Assembly (NCBI RefSeq): GCF_021130785.1
Contig: NC_060207.1
Coordinates: 192,408,001-192,472,000 of the forward strand
DNA from: Homalodisca vitripennis
Taxonomy: Eukaryota; Arthropoda; Insecta; Hemiptera; Cicadellidae
DNA: 64,000 bases
Direction of reading: 5' to 3'
The notes beneath the pieces were generated by a model. The model was given only the letters and a program-made list of their open reading frames with translations. It searched no databases and had not been told where the DNA came from. This document shows positions 53,801-64,000 of this stretch, in pieces. The position numbers and the translations under genes were made by a program. Positions within the stretch are counted from its first letter, which is position 1, and every line of letters starts with the position of its first letter.

Positions 53801-54804
53801 ACTTTGAAGATGCAAGCCTTACATCTATCCTCATGTAACTGATTTCCTCAACTTCAAAGGATATGGGTTTTCAACTCATATAATATGTTTGTTTCCCTTA
53901 TGTCCGTATGTGTTTGTTTCATATATACCTCATTATATATGAGGAAATTACATATACTGTAAAGGGTTATCATTAAGAAGATATTCGTTTTATATTTTTC
54001 TGGCACTAAAACGTGACTATCATAACAATTCCTAAGTTATATTTAAAACCTTTTTGGAATAACAGTTCCCGAATCGAATTGTAAGCTCACTTGAGGTTAA
54101 AATCTATTATTTAATCTTATAATAAAATCGTAACAGTAAGTAAACAATTTTGCAAAAAATCGCAAAAAGTAATAACGCCTGAGAGGCTGGAGAAAATGTA
54201 CTTTTTAACAATAAGAAGGAGACCTAAGCATAAAGAAGATGGACTGCGATAAGCTGGGATTGATGTCATATTCAGGCAGCATATTGGGGTCTCTGGTAAT
54301 ATTAGGACTCAGAGACCTATTCCCAATAACGTTATTATTGCATGTGCTGTAGTTGTTAAAGCCGTGAAGCTTTTACGACTTTTCTATTACGTAGTTATGT
54401 AAAGTATAAATTATAGTACGAAGTGACATATTAATCAATTATATTAAGTACCCTAAAATTTTAAGTTAAATCGTTAGTCTCTTTACGACGTTCGAAATTA
54501 GATTTGTTTTTTTAAATATCTACTACCTCTATATTGAAAATTTTAAACTTCGGTTCACTGGTTGCTGCTCCCCGGGCCAGAATATTGTGCAGTCTGGGGC
54601 GAATGTGAAGCTTCCCACCCTGTCCTGAGGTCGGATATGCGCTTAACTATATATATTATAATTACTTACCGTTTTGACTGCTTTATGTAAAACATAATTT
54701 ATTTCTGATTGTTGAACCAATCTTACTAAAATGGCTTTCCTAATGAAATACAGACACAGAACAAAATGGAGTATAAAATGTAATTACTAACTATGATTAA
54801 CTTA

Positions 54805-56903
54805 TACAGGGTGAATTTAAGTTAGTGCCGAAAAATTTTTTTTGGGTGATACTACTCAGTATTATAGACCAAAATATGAAAATAAAAAATCCCTATCCTA
54901 TCTATCTTTTAACTACGACCAATTTCTCTATTTTGTTAAAAAAAAAAAACATGTTTTGTTTCAATAAAACTCAATTTCCTCCATTATTTTTTAATGTTTT
55001 TTTAATTCTGAAACCCATTTTTGAAATATAGACAAAATTTTACATGGGAATAATGGAGAAAACTGTCTTGAAAATAAGTTTGATACAAACAAATTGCTAA
55101 TAAATCAAATTCATAAGTTTTCGGCAAAAACATTAAAAAGATATTAGACCCGAGGAAATTAAATGAAGTTAATTCTGAAGAGAGGCCAATACCACAAAAA
55201 ACGTGCCCATTTTTGTGGGCTTTAAAACGACATAAAGCATTGTCATATCTTATCAGTTTTTACTCCTGACTGTCTTATCTCTACAATCACAAGTATGAAG
55301 GAATACCCCATTTTTCAGGTTTTATTTTGTCTTTCAGCTGACTTTACCTCTATCCACTTAAAAATAGTTATTTGAGTCGTAGCTATCATGGATTTCACAT
55401 CGAGAGAGTATGCAGAGATGCATTTTGTTATATGGTTTTTGTGGCGGGAATGCTCTGGCTGCTCAGAGAGAATACCACGCTCGGTACCCAGATCGTAGAG
55501 TTCCTAGTGATAAAGTTTTTACGAGGCTACATCAGCGTTTTGTTGGAGAGAGGAAACAGTTCACAGGCAGCGTAATGAGGTAGGTCCTGTTCTTCGAGAT
55601 GTTGGCTTAGATGAACGAGTTCTAGATTTAGTTCAAGAAAAATCCTGAGGTCAGCAGCCGACAACTTGCCAGAGAAGTTGGTGTTTCTCAGAGTAAAAGT
55701 GTTAGGAATCTTACACGAAAATAACTTCCACCCCTATCACTTTACAAAGGTTCAAGCATTAAAACCAAATGACTTTGGTCCAAGAGTAGAGTTCTGTCAC
55801 TGGCTGCTCAATAGTGATATTGAACAATATCATTTTTTGAGAAACATTTTGTACACCGATGAGTCTACCTTCACTAGGGCTGGTGTTTTTAACACGCATA
55901 ACATGCACAATTGGGCCGAAAAAAAAATCCCAGGGCTTCAAGAGAAAGTTCCTCTCAAAGACGTTTTCATCTCAACGTATGGGCAGAAGTCATCGGAAAC
56001 CAACTTGTGGGTCCCCACATTTTTCAAGGAACCTTAAATAGTGGAGTTTACTTGGACTTTTTACAGCATACCTTGCCCACACTTCTGGATGGACTTGATA
56101 TGGACCACAATCAGAGGGACAACATAGTTTTTCCAACAGGACGGTGCTCCTCCTCATTTCAGCAATGAAGTGCGTCAGTGGTTAACGGACAATTACCCGA
56201 CATGGATAGGTCGCGCTGGAACTGTAGCTTGGCCGGCCAGATTTCCTGACCTATCTCCTATGGACTTGTTTGTTTGGGGGACTATGAAACAGGAAGTTTA
56301 CTTGACCACTGTAAACTCTGAGGAAGACTTAAGAAACCGGATTGAGTTAGCTGCCCAAATAGTGCGTAACAAGTTATCTTTGAAACGTGACGGTTAGGCC
56401 ATGAGGAAGCGTGCGAGAGCCTGCATTAGAAACGGAGGCAGGCAATTTGAAAAACAATTTGTAGATTACTTACTTTTATGATTATTCTTTTTTGTAACTG
56501 TTCTTTATGTGTTTATCCTATGTTTGATTTATTATTGAATTAAACACAATTTTGACTGGTTATTTGGCACCGTGATATTTTAAGTAGACCTTGTTTTCCA
56601 ATACTGATTCTTTAATAACCGGTAGAAGATGAAAATAAAAAGTAACGTTGCATTATGTCATTTTAAAGCCCACAAAATGGGAAAGTTAAAAAATGGATTC
56701 AGAATTAAAAAATCATTAAAAATAATGGAGGAAATTGAGTTTTATTGAAACAAAACATGATTTTTTTTTTAACAAAATAGCGAAATTGGTCGTAGTTAAA
56801 AGATAGATGGGATAGGGATTTTTTATTTTCATATTTTGGTCTATAAATACTGAGTAGTATCACCCCAAAAAAATTTTCGACACTAACTTAAATTCACCCT
56901 GTA
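54805..56903 (+). mobile_element. Tc1/mariner element, nearly complete, with about 215-bp inverted repeats
   Basis: Both ends read TACAGGGTGAATTTAAGTTA inward, with TA outside each. The inverted repeats run about 215 bp (54805-55022 and 56690-56903) and resume after a gap (CCCATTTTTGTGGGCTTTAA at about 55206 against its counterpart near 56680). In between lies one transposase gene with several frameshifts. Total about 2.1 kb. Confidence 0.92.
55382..56478 (+). pseudogene. Tc1/mariner (DUF4817-type) transposase, frameshifted
   Basis: All parts of the protein are present but in different frames. The N-terminal helix-turn-helix starts FTSREYAEMHFV and continues ALAAQREYHARYPDRRVPSD (about 55450-55510), the DUF4817 type. 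Then comes a second DNA-binding part (SRQLAREVGVSQSK, about 55655-55695), the first catalytic Asp in YTDEST (codon 55858-55860), NVWAEVIGNQLVGPHIFQGT, the second Asp in FQQDGAPPHF (56140-56142) and the third in PDLSPMDLFVWG (56263-56265). The C-terminal end is GGRQFEKQF. There are 40 residues between the second and third Asp. One extra T near 56130 shifts the frame before FQQDG, and other shifts lie near 55430, 55640 and 55920. Inactive as it stands. Confidence 0.9.
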
Positions 56904-59900
56904 TAATGAATGTAAAGTTCCTTGACATTGATTTGTTGCAAATAAAAGAGTCAATTGATTGTGAGAACAGATGAGCGTGTTTTATACAAACAACACTTCA
57001 CCCTGTCACTGACACATTGTGACCTTCCCAGAGCTGTCACCTCACCACACACCACAATACACACACTAAAGTGGGTCAGAAGTTGGTACTATAGGTAATG
57101 GGTTTCCATTCATTCTAATATTCCTAACAGTTCTTAATATATTGCAGTGGTAAATATAAAAATAAAAAATGTTTTTGACAAATTGCTTTGTTTGCTTTGT
57201 ATACACGACTTGAATGAAAACACTGTATGAAAACAAAGTATAGTTCCTTTGGATCAAAAGAAACAAAAACCATGTAAAAGTCAAAGGGTTTAAAATCATA
57301 ATTTAATTGGATGAGGTTAAGCGCAACCTCACTCATGGGACTGAAAAAAATCGAAGTTTGGCTTATTTGTTTCTCTCCTTGTCTGGGTGATAATGAGAAA
57401 ATAAACCGACTTATAGACTTGAAATTTTGCTTGAAACCTCATTTGTATCTGAGGAACCCTGAGTTATATGCTGTATATCCCTCCATAGGATTTAGCTGAG
57501 TCTTAACAAATATGTTTAAAATTATCTTAAGTGTAACCAATACGACAACTAGAAATTTGCACAATAATTAAATTTGTAAACAAACTGAGTGCAATAATAC
57601 GAGTGTTTAACAATCAGATCAAAGAGAAAACATTACAATGGAAGTTTTAGCATTACATAAGCAATTACAACTTTTTTACTAAATGTTGATGCGAGAACAT
57701 AAAAATAAAAATCTTTTAAAATTTAATTAGTGATGTCAAAATATAGGTAAAATAAATAATGTAATTTCTCAAGACAAAAATCCGCAGATGTAGGAATAGT
57801 ACAGTGAGACAGCAGGTTTTAGTGGTAGTCGACTTTGGTGACGTGATTACAATAGGGGTGACTTGAGTTGACAATGGGTCTCTCTAAGTCATATAAATCA
57901 TATCAATATATCATAGCAATCATATATTCAGAGGGCAATCAAAGCTTCGGTGATAGTTATCTGGTTAGGGGAAGAGGTCAGTACAAAAAACCTCCAACAG
58001 GCTCATCTCGGCGTCTTTTTGAGTTTTATTTTGTGGTTTCATTGTTGGCGTTTCGAATTAATTCATTGCTCTATGAATGTGTATACGAGTTCTATGATGG
58101 TGCATGCAAAGTCATGGAATTAGACTGAGCGTCATTGGTGCCTATCACTCGATACACTAACACAGTTTCTCTTGGTCTGTCGGAAGGATGTAAATATTTA
58201 TATCATGTACGATTTTATGACCATCTTTCTGTTCGTAAGTCATATATAGAATGAAATAGCTATATTATAGATATGATATTATGCATGCAACCATAGCGAA
58301 GCCTGTTACTCGTAGTTTGTTACAGTTTATAATGTATTAATATTAGCATTCCTCAGGGATTGCATATGCTATTATTTGTGTATTGATGACTATGCATTTC
58401 TGTATGCCTACAATGGGTCTTCTGACCCTAAAAAGTGACGACCAGTATTTATATGATAGTTGATTTTACATTTACATAGATCAGTGCAGTATGTGACGAT
58501 TTTACAGGAAGTTTGACGTCATATTTTAACGTTTCTGTGTATCGAAATAGAAAATATTAGATAATATACGAGTATATTCTTTTGTACCTAACGAAAATAG
58601 CTCATAACTAACTTGAAGAGTTTGTCATTAAACTGCTAAAGCATGAATATGTCTTCCAAAATGAAACATAAAATATTAAATATGTAAGCCTTTTAATATA
58701 TTTTTTTTTTTTTATAATAAAATATTTTCGATATTAAGATGTTTTAGTAGATTTATATGGTTTTTAACCATGCATTGTTTGATTAAAAACCCTTCTGGTC
58801 CTTCTGAGAGACAGATAGTACACAAAGATTACATTCAGTTTAAAGGCATTTTATTGAAGGAAGAATATTTGTAATTTTGTGGGTGGACATATATACTTAA
58901 ACCATTTTCAGAATATATCACACGTGAGAAATCATCGTATGCAATGAAATTGATCCATACCAATCCGGGGACCATTGACTATACCTAAGACTGAAAGTTT
59001 GCGTCTGAATATTAGTTCATAAGGTTTTATTAAATAATGTGACAAAAAATATAGTGTAAGGGTTGAAATTATGAATTTTATTGGAATAAATTCAATCTCA
59101 TATGGTATACCTTTAACTAAATTTATACGAGCTGATAATTAGCCTACATAATAAACACAGTGTAGCCTGATCGTAGGTTATGTTTTGTGAAATCCCTTAG
59201 TTATTTACTAGGGTTCTGAATATACAAAGTTATTATACTATATTGCAAAGTATTATAGTATTATAATACTTATAATACTATAATACTAAATACAATTAGC
59301 TGTTTACTAACACTATTACTATAGTGCCTTGTACTTGCTATGCTCATAGTTGTAATATTATGTATTTAATGGGGTGTATTTTAGTACCATTATTTACTAT
59401 AATTTACTTATTAAGTTATTATGATTATATACTTTGAAGCGGTACCATAAAAGCTGTAACCAAAATTATCATGCTTTTAATTTTTCATGTACATCCCAAA
59501 TCGTGGTATGAAAATACCACTCTTTCATAGTCGGAAGTCAGAGGATGATAGAAAATCATATTAGAGTTTATTTTATTAAAATTAAAGACTGAAAAACAAC
59601 AAGTCTAAGACCAAACTTTAAGATTGGAGTTTTCCCTACCCAATGGGAATGATCTATTTAAAGAATAAATGTAATAATAAATTCAGCTACCAGTCTATTC
59701 AAGTGCTTGACAAAAAGAGGAGAATTAAACACAAACATAAAGTTTTGAACTGATGTATGGAAATTGATGTCATAAAAAGTCTGATTATTTGATGCCAAAT
59801 GGGCAATATTATTTATACAAGTAATTTACTAACAATCAAATTAAATATGACATAATATGATTACCGAAGAAAAGAAACTCAGCCAGATGTGATGTCATGT

Positions 59901-60726
59901 GAAGAGACCATAGCGAAATCCAGTCTGGGTGGTGGAAGCTGCTAATACAATCATTCAACTCTGGATGTGGGAGCAGTAATCCATCTAGAACTAACAAAAT
60001 ACAGTGACTTTCCTCAACACATACGTTTTTATCTCGTTATTGTTTTTCTCGTGTATTTTCTAAGTATTTCTGTTAGCCCTTAAAACTTTGTTGGCCAAGG
60101 GAAATTTGTACTACAAAGTAGACGGTTTATTCCAATTATTTTCAGTGTATTTTATTAAATTGTATTTACTGTTTTAATAACCATTTGAGCGAATTAAATA
60201 ACTTTTCATCAATGTTCTATGATTTTTAAATTTGATAATGATTTGTGTTGTTAACGTAAAACTTTTTTAATCGCTTTTAAAATATCATTACTATACCAAT
60301 TTTAAGCATACTTATAGAATTATATATACAGACCTACTGCTTTTCAGCAAAATGTAAGGGATTCAAACAAATATTAAACATCGTTTTATGATTTTAATTT
60401 TATTTGATAATTATGTAGGTTGTTGAAATATAAATTCAAAATGGTATAAAGTATGAAAAGTAATATAAAATATAAACTTATAGCAAAGTTGCACCAATCG
60501 TTAGAGTCCAATACAGAATGCAAACAGATAAAGGTAAACACTGATAAAATACAAATTCAATTAGCTTTAAACTAAAAAATAAAATATCCTTGTAAATAAT
60601 TAATCGTAATTGGTGGTATATAATTTTTTCTTGGTGTTTTAATTAAGAATAACATGCCTAAACGCAAAGTAACTATGTAACTTTGTTGTTTTTTTATATT
60701 AAGCTAATAACATATGGGTGGAGTAA
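56904..60726. other. Gene-free stretch
   Basis: No gene recognised. 58125-58150 read on the minus strand resembles the GTGATAGGCACCAATGACGC end of repeat family B. 59240-59290 is a cluster of self-complementary AGTATTATA-type motifs. The frame at 57868-58128 has no recognisable family. Confidence 0.4.
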
Positions 60727-60900
60727 TATGCCGTACCAGACAACATAAATCTGGCCCACATGACCGTAAACCTGAGCTGCAACAAAGGTCCAGCTCAGTA
60801 TTAGTGCTAATGGCGGCCTCTTATCTCGCAAAGTTGGCAGAATTCTATGGACATAGCAAAACTTTTCTCTCGGCTTTACGTTCTCGTTCCGAACTTTAGA
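60727..60900 (+). repeat. Dispersed repeat family C, copy 1
   Basis: Aligns with 63330-63500. Shared blocks: CTGGCCCACA, GAGCTGCAACAAAGGTCCAG against CAGCTGCAATAAACGTCCAG, and AAGTTGGCAGAATTCTATGG against AAGTTGGCAGAATTCTCTGG. The short frames on both strands here are not genes. Confidence 0.65.
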
Positions 60901-61268
60901 ACTATGAGTTGGCCTCAACATTACCTAACTTAATACACACTGTGTTGCATGGAGAAGTACTCTGAACATTTTTTAAAGTTTTCCAGTTTATTAAATATAA
61001 TACACCTAGTAAGGTTTTGGTTCGTAAATAATTAAAAAAAGATTTTACAGTATCTTTTGATAAAGATTTAGGAAATGTAATGAATAAGACACAACTAATA
61101 CGATGGACGATTGATTTTATCTTAAATACATAATTTAGAAGAAAGCACTTCGAATGCGTGCACTTGAATTCCCCTTTTAGATAAATCCCGTAAGTTGAAA
61201 TGAATAACGCGTCTTGAACAAAATGTACCTATTAGTATTGTGTATATGAGCGTACCATGTGCGTGCGA

Positions 61269-61285
61269 GCGCGCACGCGCGCGTG
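61269..61285. repeat. Alternating purine-pyrimidine GC run (Z-DNA-prone)
   Basis: GCGCGCACGCGCGCGTG, seventeen bases of strict alternation, in otherwise AT-rich DNA. Confidence 0.8.
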
Positions 61286-62347
61286 AGTGTATTCAATATA
61301 ACGCGAGCGAATACGATAATTGCCTTAATGTTTCAAATACCCAGACTTAACTTAATTCCAAAGCATTAATTAAGCATAACTTCTATGAGTTCGTTAGGCA
61401 GTCTTAACCAATGAAAATTTCCAAGAAGGCTGTCGATAATGTCAAACCAATAATTTGTTTTGTATATTACTTAATCAGAAACAACTTTTATCCTTTGACT
61501 TTTTCCCCGACATGTCTTAAGCCTTTAAGATAGCGATCATTATACGTTGGAAAATAATGGTTATATTGAAGTTATTGTAAATTATAGTGCCATACAAAAA
61601 CATGTTTAGGAATTCTCAGCTCATGTGTAATAATTTTGTGCTCCATTATTCTGATATGGCGTATGTTTCCAGATAGGGGGCGTAACCAGTATACACGTTG
61701 CCGGAATATTTTTGAACACAATACATAACGCAGTAATTAATATATTTACACAAAACTTGGTACATAGACATTGTACATAAGCCTTAATTAGACTTCTTGG
61801 TACAAATTTCCTTTAATATTTCGGCATTTGTCTAAATATAAAAGGAGTTCTTTGACAAATATAAACTCGACATATTCTACTTGTATTTTTATGAATTTAC
61901 ACACAACAATTTATTTCTTGCACAACAGTATTGGAATACTGTTTCCACTGAGAACATAAACCAAAGTGTGGAACACAACAGGTATACAGCCGACTATTGC
62001 ACATCCAGTAAAATATTTTGAATAGGCTGATATCACAAAAGTCCAATATGCTGCCGAGTATCACGATGTCGATACTAGGTTATCCTAATCCGTCTTCTTT
62101 ATACTTTATATCTGCATTGCGGTGTAAAATTACACGCTAGCTCGCAGGCTATATATTATTACTCTTCACCAAATCACGTAGTAGATATCAAAAATGGAAG
62201 TTTACTGAATTTGTTATATTAAAAGATACATTTAAAATTTCAAATTAGTGGAGATTCTGTCTCGGTCACAAAATGCGTGTTTCTTGAAGTCTACAATGTT
62301 TGAATATGAATAATAGTAATAATTGAATTTTATTATATAAATGGTAA

Positions 62348-62348
<1 letters not shown>

Positions 62349-62402
<54 letters not shown>
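62349..62402. repeat. AT microsatellite
   Basis: Uninterrupted alternating AT for about 54 bases. Confidence 0.95.
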
Positions 62403-62408
<6 letters not shown>

Positions 62409-62468
62409 GAAAAGAAAATACAATGTTACAAACGCATGCAAAAAGAAATGGACAATTACTATGTTTAC

Positions 62469-62503
62469 TTTATTACGAGACAAATATAAAGTCTCGTAAT
62501 AAA
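62469..62503. repeat. Perfect 13-base hairpin
   Basis: TTTATTACGAGAC and GTCTCGTAATAAA are exact inverted copies around a 9-base A/T loop. No T run or gene end makes it a terminator; it may be a small element end. Confidence 0.75.
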
Positions 62504-63329
62504 AGGCTCGCCGTTTGCCTTTATGATTTATTAATAATGTAAATAGATCTGCAGAATAGATCTACACTCGTGCCAAGTTTAAATATTATATCTGAGGCCG
62601 AAGTGCAATAAGCAACACAATTAATTAGCTTATATGTTTAAGGGCTAATATTGCAAAAATTACCGACATTATAAAGTAAAGAACCAGTAACATAGCTGTT
62701 ATTTGGAGGAGGTCCGTGGCCTCCAATCTCGTTGACGTTCGATGTCAAATGAATTATTCACCTGAAAGCTCTATAAATAATTCCATTATAACTGCCATTA
62801 TAATTGACCCTAAGACAGGTGTAGTTGACAATTGTAATTGACAAAAGCGCGTGACTGTGGAGACCAATTTTCCTGGTGATAAATATATAATTATTTGCAT
62901 ATTATCGTGATAAACAAGTAGAAGTAAACGCTCACTGGTTCTATGTGGGAATTTTTATACATCATTAGCTGATAAATTTTAACATAGCTATCTGAAAGTT
63001 TTACCTCTTATTCATATAACTCAAAGCAAAAACCTTTAAATAAGAAAATAATGTCTTATTCATATAAAAGGTATCTTTTTATGCCTTATATTTGAAATAT
63101 TAAAATAATATTAAAATAAATAATAACACATTTACTTATAAGGATCACTACACAAGTCCGACACCATTTAGGTTTTTTAGAAATTCGCGGTGCATGTTTT
63201 CAAATGATGTGTGATATATTAGAACGTTGTCTCCTAAACTTTTAGTAACAGAGCACAGTTTCAGGAAGAATTGCAGGTTAGTAAGCATTGAAAAATTAAA
63301 ACTGTATTTAAAAAATCAGTGCTGGGTTA

Positions 63330-63500
63330 CATGCAGTAGTAGGAATTATAAACTGGCCCACAGGGCTATAAACCCCAGCTGCAATAAACGTCCAGCCCTA
63401 TAATAGCGATCGTGACGAAGTCTGATGTGGTTAAGTTGGCAGAATTCTCTGGACTTAACAACACTTTCCTCTTTACTTTATTTTCTTACTAGGGATTTAA
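63330..63500 (+). repeat. Dispersed repeat family C, copy 2
   Basis: Second copy of the 60727 repeat, same orientation, about 2.6 kb away. Diverged by many substitutions. Confidence 0.65.
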
Positions 63501-64000
63501 AAACCTGAGCTGGGCGCCTACTACTACTCTCAATATACCCTCGGGACCTCGGCGTTGCCTGTAAATTGTTTGAAATAACATGAAAGTTTTGTAATATAAG
63601 TAATACAACTTCAGAAAGTCTGTATTTCTATTTCCAAATATTGCTATATGGACATTTTTTAAACTTTATATTATCTCGCATATAAAAATTAAAGATATGA
63701 AATAGAAAAATGTTTGATATACATCAATTAGAAAAATCACTCCGATGACGCAGAAATATTACTATTTTATTTTCTGAAGATCTTTTGAGACATTCCCTTT
63801 AGTAGTCCGCACATACTTTTTATGTAAATGTTAATAGGCAATAGAAAATAAATTATGGATGGTTATATTTGCAGAGATTTGACATGTAGGACCCAATACA
63901 CACTACTTTCAATGTACACTGGTCAATGTTCACTATCGTATATAGTAAATACAATAATTGCATAAGAAAATAATTAATTATAATCTTTACAAACAAAATT
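63501..64000. other. Gene-free window end
   Basis: AT-rich sequence in which I see no feature. Confidence 0.5.

Noticed and set aside
57868..58128. 86-codon plus-strand frame
   Set aside because: No recognisable domain, and it ends in a stretch resembling repeat family B.

Overview
This is an AT-rich animal nuclear sequence, most likely from an insect. The evidence is a six-exon gene for a secreted apolipoprotein D/Lazarillo-type lipocalin with GT-AG introns, CR1/Jockey-type LINE remnants, several Tc1/mariner, piggyBac and Merlin DNA transposons of arthropod style, a tRNA-like short repeat, and many AT and AC microsatellites. A hemipteran is possible from the style of the dispersed repeats, but I cannot show it. 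There is no bacterial-style operon, no CRISPR array and no viral genome.

Layout. 1-2541: decayed LINE split by an AT microsatellite. 3871-4190 and 9870-10166: two copies of one short dispersed repeat. 4784-4958 (minus): possible single exon. 5095-6504: tRNA-like repeat cut short by a fold-back mariner element. 10890-11096: CpG-rich patch with a 33-bp tandem duplication and a possible first exon. 15271-25690 (minus): the lipocalin gene, with introns full of tRNA-like repeats, microsatellites and a LINE 3' end. 25734-27305: an array of exactly 147-bp units that starts just upstream of the lipocalin core promoter. 27306-38250: almost gene-free DNA with dispersed repeats and one perfect RFX X-box at 33651. 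38258-42075: mariner fragment, a near-perfect 99-bp palindrome with a hammerhead-ribozyme-like core, a Merlin element with a perfect 8-bp target duplication, and a second LINE 3' end. 42076-49850: mostly featureless, with a 114-bp AC run. 49851-53800: two related tandem arrays, a second hammerhead-like palindrome, and an internally deleted piggyBac-like element flanked by CTAG. 54805-56903: a nearly complete Tc1/mariner element with long inverted repeats and a frameshifted transposase. 56904-64000: no recognised gene, with one dispersed repeat pair, a Z-DNA-type run and an AT microsatellite.

The lipocalin is the only host gene I can assemble with confidence. Its six coding segments join in phase at all five introns and give 194 codons, from a signal peptide to a C-terminal Asn-Cys-Asp-Val. 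The most interesting non-gene signals are the nucleosome-length CpG-rich satellite on this gene's promoter, the pair of hammerhead-like palindromic repeats, and the mariner element whose left end is an inverted copy of its own right end.
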